A DNA stretch of 44,936 nt, from contig NZ_QEST01000010.1 of assembly GCF_003311645.1 (NCBI RefSeq), positions 1 to 44,936 of the forward strand, given 5' to 3'. This document shows, piece by piece, positions 1 to 7,033 of the stretch. The DNA is from Streptomyces sp. PT12. GTDB lineage: Bacteria > Actinomycetota > Actinomycetes > Streptomycetales > Streptomycetaceae. The position numbers were made by a program, and so were the translations under genes. The notes under the pieces are model-generated. The model saw only the letters and a program-made list of their open reading frames with translations. It made no database searches and had not been told where the DNA came from. Numbering within the stretch: the first letter of the stretch is position 1; the number at the start of each line of letters is the position of its first letter.

Positions 1-150
1 CGTACAACGGGTCGCCGTTGCCCGCCGCCTGCTCCAGAAACCGGCTCGCTTCCGGTACCGACACGGCTTGATCTTCCGCCGCCGGGGTTTGGGCCTTAGT
101 ACTGCAACGACACTCCGTGACCGGGTGATCTCGGATTCGTTGATCCCTTC
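1..150. other. Left edge: possible partial gene and candidate IS end
   Basis: The minus strand is open from about position 100 to the window edge and would encode a fragment containing VPEASRFLEQAAGNGDPLY, with no visible start. It could be part of a gene running off the window, but I do not recognise it. The stretch around 93-115 (CTTAGTACTGCAACGACAC) lies just outside the transposase start and could be part of the insertion sequence's terminal repeat. That is inference, because the opposite end of the element is missing. Confidence 0.2.
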
Positions 151-508
151 GTGCTGGCACAGTTAACTGACGGTAGGTCAGATGCGTTTGATGACTTCGT
201 GGCTCGGTTCGCGGGCCGGTTCGGTCGAGTGGAGTCCCGGCGTCGGATGGTGTCCTACCTGCGAGGACTCCTCAGCGAGACGGAACGGAAGAACGGCTGG
301 ACCTTGGCGGAGGTCGCCGGTGACATCGGTCCTCAGGGGATGCAGCGGCTGCTGAACCACTACCTGTGGGACGCCGACGGTCTGCGCGACGATGTCCGTG
401 ATGCGGTCGTAGAGCACATCGGAGATCGCGAACGGGGAATTCTCATTCTCGACGAGACGGGATTCCTGAAGAAGGGTGTCCGGTCGGCGGGCGTGGCGCT
501 GGCGTGCC
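151..508 (+). pseudogene. IS701-family transposase, N-terminal fragment
   Basis: From a GTG start the reading frame gives about 115 residues typical of the N-terminal part of IS701-type (DDE) transposases. They include MVSYLRGLLSETERKNGW (residues 33-50) and ILDETGFLKKG, whose Asp101 is the likely first catalytic acidic residue. After residue about 115 the match stops, the frame enters unrelated sequence and ends at 606. Family members are about 400 residues, so roughly the last 70 percent, including the other two catalytic residues, is gone. The element cannot transpose by itself. Its loss point abuts the toxin-immunity remnants to the right. Confidence 0.8.
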
Positions 509-695
509 CGCAACGACGACCTCGCCGCCGGCTATCGGAAGATCGTCGACGACCCGCAATCCAGCCCGGCCGCGCGCGAACGCACAGTCGCTCATCAACG
601 TGCTGAGGTACCAGAACCAGCGTCTTAAAGTGGGGCTGGAGCGGTTCATTGACGACCCGCAGTCTGCGGCCGCGACACTGCCCAACGGCTCGTGA
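509..695 (+). pseudogene. Frameshifted remnant of a small gene upstream of yrhB-like gene
   Basis: Two overlapping frames together read as one degraded product. The first contains RNDDLAAGYRKIVDDPQS. After a shift near 590-600 the second contains LRYQNQRLKVGLERFIDDPQ and stops at 693-695. No start is preserved because the 5' end abuts the broken transposase. The repeated (I/F)(V/I)DDPQS phrase suggests a helical protein. I do not recognise the family. Position just before two immunity-like genes suggests it belonged to the same polymorphic-toxin locus, but that is inference. Confidence 0.35.
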
Positions 696-705
696 GGGGG
701 ATCGG

Positions 706-993
706 GTGCTGACTTTCGATGACGCACGCCGGGTGATCGAGGATCACCTGCGGGAGCACCCGCCGGGCATCTCCGGCACGCTGTACGTGTCGCCGGAAGG
801 TTTCGAGGACGACACCCACTACCTGCCGGTGTGGGGCGCGAAGGAGTTCCTCGTGGACGGGCAGGATGCGTACGGCCGGTGGGACAGCCGGGTGCTCTTC
901 GTGGACAAGCAGACCGGTGAGGTCACCGAGGACATGCAGACCCTCGCGTTCGACAAGATCGACGCGATGACTCCCGTGAAGGCGAGCGAATGA
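706..993 (+). CDS. YrhB/Imm35-like immunity protein
   Basis: A 95-residue protein starting at GTG 706, preceded by GAGGGGG at about 694-700. The sequence VLTFDDARRVIEDHL at the N-terminus, a central aromatic/acidic strand region and LFVDKQTGEVTED near residues 64-76 match the pattern of YrhB-domain proteins (Imm35). In polymorphic toxin systems these are usually small cytoplasmic immunity proteins. The stop overlaps the next start (ATGA), so the two immunity-like genes are translationally coupled. No intact cognate toxin is present. Family assignment is by pattern only. Confidence 0.65.
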   Translation: MLTFDDARRVIEDHLREHPPGISGTLYVSPEGFEDDTHYLPVWGAKEFLVDGQDAYGRWDSRVLFVDKQTGEVTEDMQTLAFDKIDAMTPVKASE

Positions 994-1580
994 GCGATCC
1001 GAACCTGGACACCGAGTACTTCGAGGGCGGCTTCGTCCGGATGGGGCCCGTCGACCCCGCCGTGGCAGCGCGATTCGATCCCGATGACGGGCTCCTGGAG
1101 TCCGCCCTCGTGAATCTCGGCACCGGCATGACGAAGGACGGCTTCGTCCGCCTCATCGACCCGGGATCGCTCCTGCCGGTGATGGACACGATCCTGCCGT
1201 CCAAGCCCGGAGCTCTGCCCGTCTTCGCCACCGCGTGGGGCGACCTGATCGTGCTGCACGAAGGCGAGTTCTGGGTCGTGCTGTTCCGCTACGGCTTCTA
1301 CGACGACTTCCTCGGGGAGCCGACGGGCTACGAGTTCGACGCGCTGGAGGAGCTCGACGTGCAGGAGACGATCCTGCAGCGGTCGTTCTACGACCAGGCG
1401 GTGTCGGTGCTGGGGGTGCCGGCGATCGACGAGTGCTTCGGGTTCGTGGCGCCGCTGTCGCTCGGTGGTGCGGCGGATGTGTCGAATGTCGCGCGCCGGA
1501 AGCTGAAGGAGCACCTTGTTTTCCTCGTCCAGACGGGCGGCGCCCCCCGTCACCTCGACGAGGTCTCCCCGAGTCAGTGA
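990..1580 (+). CDS. GAD-like / Tdi1-type (DUF1851) immunity protein
   Basis: A 196-residue protein with ATG overlapping the previous stop by 4 bases. The N-terminal half (MGPVDPAVAARF, then a segment containing DGFVRLIDPGSLLPVMD) resembles GAD-like domains. The middle segment FATAWGDLIVLHEGEFWVV and the C-terminal YDQAVSVLGVPAIDECFGFV resemble the DUF1851/Tdi1 C-terminal domain. That domain is known from immunity proteins protecting against secreted ADP-ribosylating or nuclease toxins. The last 15 or so residues look unlike the family tail and may result from the adjacent rearrangement. It forms a coupled pair with the YrhB-like gene, and toxin coding sequence remains only as a fragment downstream. 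Confidence 0.65.
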   Translation: MSDPNLDTEYFEGGFVRMGPVDPAVAARFDPDDGLLESALVNLGTGMTKDGFVRLIDPGSLLPVMDTILPSKPGALPVFATAWGDLIVLHEGEFWVVLFRYGFYDDFLGEPTGYEFDALEELDVQETILQRSFYDQAVSVLGVPAIDECFGFVAPLSLGGAADVSNVARRKLKEHLVFLVQTGGAPRHLDEVSPSQ

Positions 1581-1589
1581 CGCCGCTCA

Positions 1590-1747
1590 CAATCGAGAAC
1601 GCGGCGACCGCGGCTGGGTGATGCGCTGGGACGAGGCGAACGGCGAGTGGGTCGCGGACAACCGCGGCAACCCGGGCACCGGCGACGGCCTGCCCGCGAC
1701 CGGCGAGCCCGGCAGCTACGGCTACGACGAGAACGGCAACCGTCCGG
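1590..1747 (+). pseudogene. Orphan fragment of a polymorphic (RHS/GH-E type) toxin
   Basis: The frame here reads ERGDRGWVMRWDEANGEW and then GLPATGEPGSYGYDENGNR. This phrase is typical of the linker just upstream of the C-terminal nuclease domain in actinobacterial RHS-like or GH-E toxins. The GH-E nuclease motif itself is absent: after GYDENGNR the frame runs into unrelated sequence and ends at 1806. No start or secretion module is present. It is best read as a leftover toxin cassette stranded beside immunity genes. Confidence 0.5.
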
Positions 1748-1781
1748 ATTGCGGGCCGAGTGGGATCGGCGTCGGAGCGGG

Positions 1782-2114
1782 TCATCCCCAGAAGAGGGGA
1801 TCCTGATGACTGCCGACGTACTCCAAGAGAGTTTGGACGTTCTTGGATGGCTTCTTCCGGGTGTACTCATGGAACTTCAGGTGGCGGTCCCGCCAATAGA
1901 GCGACCATAGTCCCGTCGATGCGGTGTACCGCAGGCGAGCGATCGGGAACCTGGTCCACTCGCCCTGCGCATCCCAAGGAGGGCGAGTCTCAATGATCGT
2001 GACGTGCCGGTCCGAGATGTCGCACTCCACCCGCACCTGGTCCCACAGATGCGACGGCACCCGCTCACGACACCATCGACCTATACGCAGCAGGTCAGTT
2101 TCCGGAATCGCCAT
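1782..2114 (-). CDS. DUF3024 domain protein
   Basis: The 110-residue product starts with MAIPETDLLRIGRWCRERVP and contains FPIARLRYTASTGLWSLYWR and a final DPLFWG, the hallmark pattern of DUF3024. Function of the family is unknown. ATG 2114 is chosen because family members begin at this methionine. An in-frame GTG at 2159 would add 15 unlikely residues but overlaps the upstream HTH stop (GTGA), so coupling is possible. GC content is visibly lower than in the core genes, consistent with acquired DNA. Confidence 0.75.
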   Translation of the reverse strand: MAIPETDLLRIGRWCRERVPSHLWDQVRVECDISDRHVTIIETRPPWDAQGEWTRFPIARLRYTASTGLWSLYWRDRHLKFHEYTRKKPSKNVQTLLEYVGSHQDPLFWG

Positions 2115-2155
2115 CACACCATCGTTCCACGACCAGATAGCGGGCACCATGATCA

Positions 2156-2551
2156 TCACTCAGACGCAGGTGCCTTCACCAGTGCGGGCCGCATTCGCAC
2201 CCCACGTTCCTTCAAGTACCGGCCTACCGTGCCCTGCGCGACGCCGAAGTGCGCGCCGACCTGAGCGAGCGTCTGTCCCGCCAGGTACATCCCCACTGCC
2301 GCGCCGACCTGTCCTGGCTCGAGACCCTGCCGACGGATCTTCACCCCCGCCGCGCGGAGCCGCTTCAACACTGTCACCCGGTCAAGACCTCGAGCAGCGC
2401 CGATGTCCCGGGCGGACATCCCCGGCTCATAGTCAGACCGGAGCGCGGCGATCAGTTCGGGCGTGTACGAGGTTGGAGCTTTCTCAACCGCACAGGAAAC
2501 CAGCCCCCGCGTATCCAGTATTGGGCTCACCTCACCGACCTCACGTACCAT
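2156..2551 (-). CDS. Small double helix-turn-helix DNA-binding protein
   Basis: The translated region carries two tandem HTH-like segments. The first is SARDIGAARGLDRVTVLKRL and the second is TLAQVGAHFGVAQGTVGRYL, joined by KIRRQGLEP. This resembles the duplicated resolvase-type HTH proteins common on actinobacterial mobile DNA. No catalytic domain is present, so a regulator or recombinase remnant is likely. The start is uncertain: ATG 2551 is used, but GTG near 2527 is possible. The gene sits directly upstream of the DUF3024 gene on the same strand. Confidence 0.6.
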   Translation of the reverse strand: MVREVGEVSPILDTRGLVSCAVEKAPTSYTPELIAALRSDYEPGMSARDIGAARGLDRVTVLKRLRAAGVKIRRQGLEPGQVGAAVGMYLAGQTLAQVGAHFGVAQGTVGRYLKERGVRMRPALVKAPASE

Positions 2552-2621
2552 GGAGATGCCCGTTTTTGCCCGAGAAATCAACAATCTCAGAGGGCGGTGC
2601 GAGTTTGGAGCTTTGTCCAAC
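2472..2621. repeat. Pair of similar short palindromic repeats around HTH gene start
   Basis: GTTGGAGCTTTCTCAAC (2472-2488) and GTTTGGAGCTTTGTCCAAC (2603-2621) are near-copies about 131 bases apart. Each can fold on itself (for example TTGGA-N6-TCCAA). One lies at the start of the HTH protein's conserved coding part and the other upstream. They could be binding sites for the HTH protein, or a trace of a duplicated gene start, since both encode a KAP(T/N)S phrase on the minus strand. Confidence 0.4.
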
Positions 2622-2640
2622 CAGGAGCGCACCAGGTCAG

Positions 2641-2671
2641 AGCCCCTGTCGATCACTCGACGGGGGCTTTC
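2641..2671. terminator. GC-rich hairpin followed by short T run
   Basis: AGCCCCTGTCGA (2641-2652), a four-base loop and TCGACGGGGGCT (2657-2668) pair over 12 positions with one G-T pair, followed by TTT on the plus strand. It resembles an intrinsic terminator. Its right arm also supplies the CGGGGG that lies a few bases before the GTG at 2674. Confidence 0.5.
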
Positions 2672-2673
2672 GT

Positions 2674-3261
2674 GTGGCGGTCAGGGCCCAGTACGAGATG
2701 GGGGGCCACGACATCGGCCCCGACTCCCTGGGGATCGCGACGTACTGGGTCCACCGTCCCGATCAGGAGCTGCCAAGCGCCGTCTTCGGGGGAGCCTGGC
2801 GTACCGACTGCGGACCGTCCAGGATCGCCGTCGAGGTCGGGGGCGAGACGCACGACGCGACGATGCTCAGGCTGCCGGGCGATCCCGGGTGAGGCACGTT
2901 CTTCTTCGACCCCGAGCTGTTCGGCGTGCCCGATGTGACCTTCACGGCCTATGACGCCGAGGGCGAGATCGTCGCCCAGCACGAGTTCGACGGGCACCAC
3001 GGCAGTCCCGAGGGCCAGGGGGCGTACGCCCCGGCCGGGGCCGACGCACGGACCGACGCCCGCGCCGACGCCCGCGCCGACGCCCAGGCTGACGTCTCAC
3101 GCGAGCACGAGGCGGCGTTGCTGCGCCTGGCGGACGCGTCAGGCGGGGGCGCGTACTACGCCGAGGTGGAGGGCGCCGCCGCGGACGAACCGGTCACCGT
3201 CACGATCTACGCGGCCGATGGCACGGTCATCGCCGAGACGGACAGCGGTGATCCGGGGTGA
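2674..3261 (+). pseudogene. Unknown actinobacterial protein split by in-frame TGA
   Basis: From GTG 2674 the frame encodes VAVRAQYEMGGHDIGPDSLG and continues to LPGDPG, where TGA occupies 2890-2892. The same frame resumes without loss as GTFFFDPELFGVPDVTFTAY and runs to 3261. The sense of the protein is continuous across the stop, so a single nonsense mutation is the simplest reading. The second half contains the alternating repeat ARTDARADARADAQAD (about 3041-3092). I do not recognise the family. A GTG at 2926 could restart translation of the 3' part. Confidence 0.55.
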
Positions 3262-3273
3262 CCGAACGGCGGC

Positions 3274-5310
3274 TCACTTCCGCCGCGCGTACGGGGGAAG
3301 CGCGGGGGACGGCGGGGCGGCGACCGGCGAGGCGGTGGCGGCGGTGGGGGCGGTGGCGGCGGTGGTGGTGGCCGTGTCGGCCCTGTCGGCGGCGGTGGCG
3401 GTGCCCGCGGTGAGCTCCCACGCGCGGAGCGCCCGCCCCACCGCCGTCGAGGCCGCCCAGCCCGCCGCCACGACCACCGCGCCGCCCGCCGCGTCCAGGA
3501 GGTAGTGGTTCGCCGTGCCCATGATCACCACCGTGGTCAGCAGCGGATACGCGAACCCCGCCCAGCGCAGCCAGCGGTACGGGGCCGTGCGCCACAGGAC
3601 GAGCGCGCACCACAGCGACCAGCCGACGTGCAGGGACGGCATCGCGGCATAGGGGTTGGTGATCCCGGTGAGGGCGCCGTAGCGCGGGTCGTCGAGGTCC
3701 TGCGGGCCGTTGGCCGTGTCGATGTAGCCGAGGCCCGGCATCAGGCGGGGCGGCGCCAGCGGGTAGAGCCAGAAGCCGACCAGGCCGAACAGCGTGGTCA
3801 GCGCCAGCCAGCGCCGCGCCCAGCGGTAGTCGGCCGGGTGCCTGATCAGCAGCCAGCCCAGGATCGTCAGCGGGACGGCGAAGTGGAATGTCGCGTAGGA
3901 GAAGTCCATCGCGTCCGCGAGCCAACGCGTCTCGGCCACCAGCTGGTTGAGCCCGTACTCGATGTCGATGTGGAGGAAGCGCTGGATGTCCAGGATCTGG
4001 TGGCCGTGCGCCTCGGCCGTCTCCCGGTCGCCGCGCGCGTACGAGCGGACCCACGAGTACGCCCAGTAGCCGACGCGAATCAGCAGCAGTTCGAGCAGGA
4101 GGTTGGGGCGCGAGGCCAGGCCCGCGCGCACCGGGTGCGACCACAGCGCCGAGTCGCGGGAGAGGAAACGCATCACGCACGCTGTCAGGAGGGCGGCGAT
4201 CAACGGGATGTTCTCGCCGAGCGCGGCCAGCGACTCCAGCTTGGGCACGAGCGCCGTGCCCTCGAGCGCGAGCGCGAGCACCACGAACACCGGCCACATC
4301 GGCCGGTCCGCCGTGCGCCGCCCCGCCCGGCCCGCGAGCGCGAACAGGATCCACACCTGCTGGTGCTGCCACGCCTCCGGCGTCGCCGCCAGGGCCGCGC
4401 ACCCGATGATCGCGGCGGCGAGCAGCGGCTGCTCGTCTGCGGCGTACCGCGCCGCGCGGCGCAGCGCCAGGGCGCACACGACGCCCGCGAGCGCCACGAA
4501 CAGGGCGATCCCGCCAGGGCCTTCGAGGCCGAGGCGCAGCAGTGCGCCGTGCAACGACTGATTGCTCAACGCGTCGGGCGCGGCCTCCCACACCGTTCCG
4601 CCCCCGCGCGTTGCGGCCCAACCCAGCGCGTATGCCGCCGCGAACGCCCCCGCCATGGTCAACGCGCCCCCGCGTCGCCCGGTCAGCCACAGCAGCGCCG
4701 CGAACAGCAGCAGCGTCGGCTGCGTCGCCGCCGCGAGGCCGAGCGCGACGCCGCCCGCGACCTGCCGCCCGCGCGCCCTCTCGGTGCGGCGCGCCCCCTC
4801 GGGCCCGCGTGCCGCGAGCAGCCAGCCCGTCAGGGCGAACAGCACGGCGAGCAGGCCGGGTTGGGCCAGTGTGAAGGTGTCGCGGACCGGCAGGACGACC
4901 AGCAGCAGGGAGATCGCGGCGGGCGCGGCCCACGCGCGGTGGGCCTCGGGCAGGCCGCGGGCGGCCAGCACGCCGAGCGCGACAAGCGCGAGCAGCGTGC
5001 CGAACGCCCAGATGGCGCCCACATGATGGGCGGGAACGGCGGTGAGCGGCTCGATCAGCAGTGCGGCGAACGGGCTCCCGCCCACGGTGTGCCCGTCGGG
5101 CGGCAGGGCGAGCCGTTCGTCGAAGGGCAGCCGCAGCACCTCGGCGGCCTGCCGCGCCGCGAGCAGCCCGGCGAGCAGCCACAGGCACCAGACCGACCAG
5201 ACGGACCAGACCGACCCGACGGCCCGGGCCCCCACCCCGTCCCGCCCCTTGTCCTTCGCCGCCACCCCGGCCGCCGCCGACGTTTCCGCCGTTCCCGCTC
5301 TGTTCGTCAC
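3274..5310 (-). CDS. Bifunctional GT87 glycosyltransferase / PAP2 phosphatase membrane protein
   Basis: A 678-residue polytopic membrane protein. GTG 5310 is chosen because GGCGGAGAC precedes it by a few bases; longer upstream frames lack such a site. The N-terminal about 400 residues have many hydrophobic segments and the layout of GT87 (DUF2029) polyprenyl-phosphate-dependent mannosyltransferases. The C-terminal part has PAP2-type motifs: MPSLHVGWSLW (about residue 557) and NHYLLDAAGG (His about 602). The tail is a low-complexity Ala/Thr stretch. The fusion suggests coupled lipid-linked sugar transfer and lipid phosphate release at the membrane. Substrate is unknown. The gene appears monocistronic and converges on the pseudogene at 2674-3261, 12 bases apart. 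Confidence 0.8.
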   Translation of the reverse strand: MTNRAGTAETSAAAGVAAKDKGRDGVGARAVGSVWSVWSVWCLWLLAGLLAARQAAEVLRLPFDERLALPPDGHTVGGSPFAALLIEPLTAVPAHHVGAIWAFGTLLALVALGVLAARGLPEAHRAWAAPAAISLLLVVLPVRDTFTLAQPGLLAVLFALTGWLLAARGPEGARRTERARGRQVAGGVALGLAAATQPTLLLFAALLWLTGRRGGALTMAGAFAAAYALGWAATRGGGTVWEAAPDALSNQSLHGALLRLGLEGPGGIALFVALAGVVCALALRRAARYAADEQPLLAAAIIGCAALAATPEAWQHQQVWILFALAGRAGRRTADRPMWPVFVVLALALEGTALVPKLESLAALGENIPLIAALLTACVMRFLSRDSALWSHPVRAGLASRPNLLLELLLIRVGYWAYSWVRSYARGDRETAEAHGHQILDIQRFLHIDIEYGLNQLVAETRWLADAMDFSYATFHFAVPLTILGWLLIRHPADYRWARRWLALTTLFGLVGFWLYPLAPPRLMPGLGYIDTANGPQDLDDPRYGALTGITNPYAAMPSLHVGWSLWCALVLWRTAPYRWLRWAGFAYPLLTTVVIMGTANHYLLDAAGGAVVVAAGWAASTAVGRALRAWELTAGTATAADRADTATTTAATAPTAATASPVAAPPSPALPPYARRK

Positions 5311-5663
5311 GTCTCCGCCACCCGAACGCTCCGCGTCGGCAAAGTGAACGGCCGACGACCACGAACCTACCCGGAGCGTGGCGAAGGGTGACGCGCTGGG
5401 GCGGCGACCGAACGGATCTGACCGGTTAACGGCGCGGCGGGACAGGGAAAACGGCCACGCTCCCACGGCTCCGCCAGGGCACACGGTTGCCCCGGCGAAG
5501 CCTCTCGGGAGCGCGTCCCTCATCCCCTGTCACGGCCGCCGAGTACCCGGTTCGCGCCCGGTCATTCCGCGTCGGCGAAAGAAAGCCGGAAGAAAGCCGG
5601 AAGAAAGATGGAAGAAAGATGGAAGAAGTCGGACAAAGTCCGACGTGTCGGCATCAACGCGCG
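5311..5663. other. Intergenic region upstream of GT87-PAP2
   Basis: No convincing gene is seen. The stretch is purine-rich on the plus strand around 5575-5640, with lower GC than its surroundings. It must hold the promoter of the minus-strand GT87-PAP2 gene. The main structure is the 11-base tandem repeat listed separately. Confidence 0.5.
5581..5624. repeat. 11-base tandem repeat, four copies
   Basis: GAAAGCCGGAA occurs twice, then GAAAGATGGAA twice, followed by a partial unit (GAAGTCGG). The array lies 270-315 bases upstream of the GT87-PAP2 start and downstream of the small gene at 5664-5897. The homopurine strand could be slippage-prone. Confidence 0.85.
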
Positions 5664-5897
5664 TCAATATGGCTGACGAGCTCGCCGGTTCAGCTCGGCG
5701 ACGCGGGAGCTGAGCGACTCGCTCGCGCTCAGCGGCAGCACGTCCTGCGGGCGCGCGGTCCACTCCTGGCCGCCACCGGGCGGGCGCAGCCACAGGGTGC
5801 CGTGGAGGTGGGCCATGACGCGGCCGACCGTGTCGCGTGTCGTGTCGCGGACCATCGTGCCGACCTCGGGGACGGCCGTGGGGGGTGTGCCAGTCAT
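5664..5897 (-). CDS. Small conserved actinobacterial protein
   Basis: A 77-residue protein with ATG preceded by CGGAG at suitable spacing. It contains GTMVRDTTRDTVGRVMAHL, then LRPPGGGQEWTARPQDVLPL, a pattern seen in many short Streptomyces proteins of unknown function that look like a single small beta-barrel (PRC-like) domain with a helical tail. No catalytic residues can be named. It is flanked by a truncated gene and an intergenic repeat, and no operon partner is obvious. Confidence 0.6.
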   Translation of the reverse strand: MTGTPPTAVPEVGTMVRDTTRDTVGRVMAHLHGTLWLRPPGGGQEWTARPQDVLPLSASESLSSRVAELNRRARQPY

Positions 5898-5989
5898 AGC
5901 GGACTCCGGGGGAGGAGATTCCGTGCCGGTGCTATCAGCATTCTTCCCTCACTTGCCCGCTCATGGGGCCCTCGACAAGTCGCCCGGCA

Positions 5990-6370
5990 TTACTCAGAGG
6001 TAAATTTGAGCTTCGGCCTGAGGTTCGAGCTGAGCATCGAGGCGAGGTCCGCCGCCACCCGCCCCGTGGCCCGGGGCCACCGCAGCCCCGTGACCAGCGC
6101 CAACGCCTCCCCGATCATGGCGCGTTCACCGTCGTCGAGCCCCGGATCGGCCGCCAGCAGCGTCGGCCCGTCGATCCGCTCGAGTACCAGATCGGTGAAC
6201 GCGGGCGCCGCGTCCGCGTGGACGCCGGGCACCGGGTACCCCGCCGCCGCGAGCTCGGCCATGAGCGCCGCCTCGCCCCGCGCGTTGGCGCCGTCGCGGT
6301 AACGGCGCAGCACGCGCGTGTCCTCCCCGGCGACCGCGTACGCATTGGCGCTCCGGCCCCGGCCGAGCAA
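5990..6370 (-). pseudogene. 3'-truncated phosphotransferase (APH/kinase-like) gene
   Basis: From TTG 6370 (preceded by CGGGGGC) the product begins MLGRGRSANAYAVAGEDTRV, with DLVLERIDGPTLLAADPGL further on. This is the N-lobe and hinge pattern of aminoglycoside-phosphotransferase-like proteins. The catalytic lobe with its HxDxxxxN and DxD motifs should follow, but the frame ends after 126 residues in an unrelated tail (SNLRPKLKFTSE). Usual length is about 230-260 residues, so the catalytic half is deleted. Its start lies 21 bases after the stop of the HhH-GPD gene, so it was probably the last gene of that operon. Confidence 0.6.
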
Positions 6371-6391
6371 TGCCCCCGCGCGCGCCCCGCG

Positions 6392-7033
6392 CTACGACGA
6401 GCGCTCCCCAGCCGCCCGCTTCGCCTCCCCAGCCGCCCGCTTCGCCTCCTTGGCCGCCCGTTTCGCCTCCTGCTTGGTCGCCCGCACCCGGGCCAGCGCC
6501 TCGGGCCCCGTGATGTCCGCGACCGAGCGGAACGCGCCCTCGTCGCCGTAAGGGCCCGCCGCCTCGCGCCAGCCATCGGGCCGCACCCCGAGCCGCTTGC
6601 CGAGCAGCGCCAGGAAGATCCGCGCCTTCTGCGGCCCGTACCCCGGCAGTGCCTCGAGCCGCTTCAGCAGCTCGTCGCCCGTGGTCACATCGCGCCACAC
6701 CGCGCCCGCGTCCCCGTTGTAGCGGTCGACCACGTGCTGGCACAGCCGTTGCACGCGCCCGGCCATCGACCCGGGGTAACGGTGCACCGCGGGCTTGGCG
6801 GCCAGCAGCGCGGCGAACGCCTCAGGGTCGTACGCCGCGATCTCCCGCGCGTCCAGGTCGTCCCGGCCCATCCGTGTCGCGATGGTGTAGGGGCCGGTGA
6901 ACGCCCACTCCATCGGCACCTGTTGATCGAGCAGCATCCCGGTCAGCGCCGCGAGCGGGCTGCGCGACAGGAGCGCGTCCGCCTCGGGCCGTTGCGCGAT
7001 CCGCAGCTCGCGCCCCGGCTCGCGCGCCGTCAC
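6392..7033 (-). CDS. HhH-GPD family base-excision DNA repair protein
   Basis: A 213-residue protein. PLAALTGMLLDQQVPMEWAF and LEALPGYGPQKARIFLALLG are the helical core and helix-hairpin-helix of the HhH-GPD glycosylase superfamily. There is no cysteine cluster, so no endonuclease III-type iron-sulfur site. The last 35 residues are a Lys/Ala-rich repeat (EAKRAA units), a likely DNA-binding tail. GTG 7033 overlaps the stop of the F420 oxidoreductase gene (GTGA), so the two are coupled. The glycosylase substrate cannot be told from sequence. Confidence 0.8.
   Translation of the reverse strand: MTAREPGRELRIAQRPEADALLSRSPLAALTGMLLDQQVPMEWAFTGPYTIATRMGRDDLDAREIAAYDPEAFAALLAAKPAVHRYPGSMAGRVQRLCQHVVDRYNGDAGAVWRDVTTGDELLKRLEALPGYGPQKARIFLALLGKRLGVRPDGWREAAGPYGDEGAFRSVADITGPEALARVRATKQEAKRAAKEAKRAAGEAKRAAGERSS
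6409..6471. repeat. 21-base tandem repeat in the HhH-GPD gene tail
   Basis: Three near-identical 21-base units (CAGCCGCCCGCTTCGCCTCC plus one base) encode on the minus strand the EAKRAA(K/G) heptads at the C-terminus of the repair protein. The array can expand or contract without breaking the frame. Confidence 0.8.

Noticed and set aside
2641-2671. tRNA or attachment-site remnant
   Set aside because: The hairpin has no tRNA arms, and no matching direct repeat was seen elsewhere in the window.
2890-2892. Selenocysteine codon at the in-frame TGA
   Set aside because: There is no selenoprotein family pattern and no clear SECIS-like hairpin directly after the codon, so a nonsense mutation is simpler.
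3505-5391. Long plus-strand open frame opposite the GT87-PAP2 gene
   Set aside because: It is rich in Arg/Gln/Pro with no family pattern and is explained by the GC-rich third positions of the real gene on the other strand.
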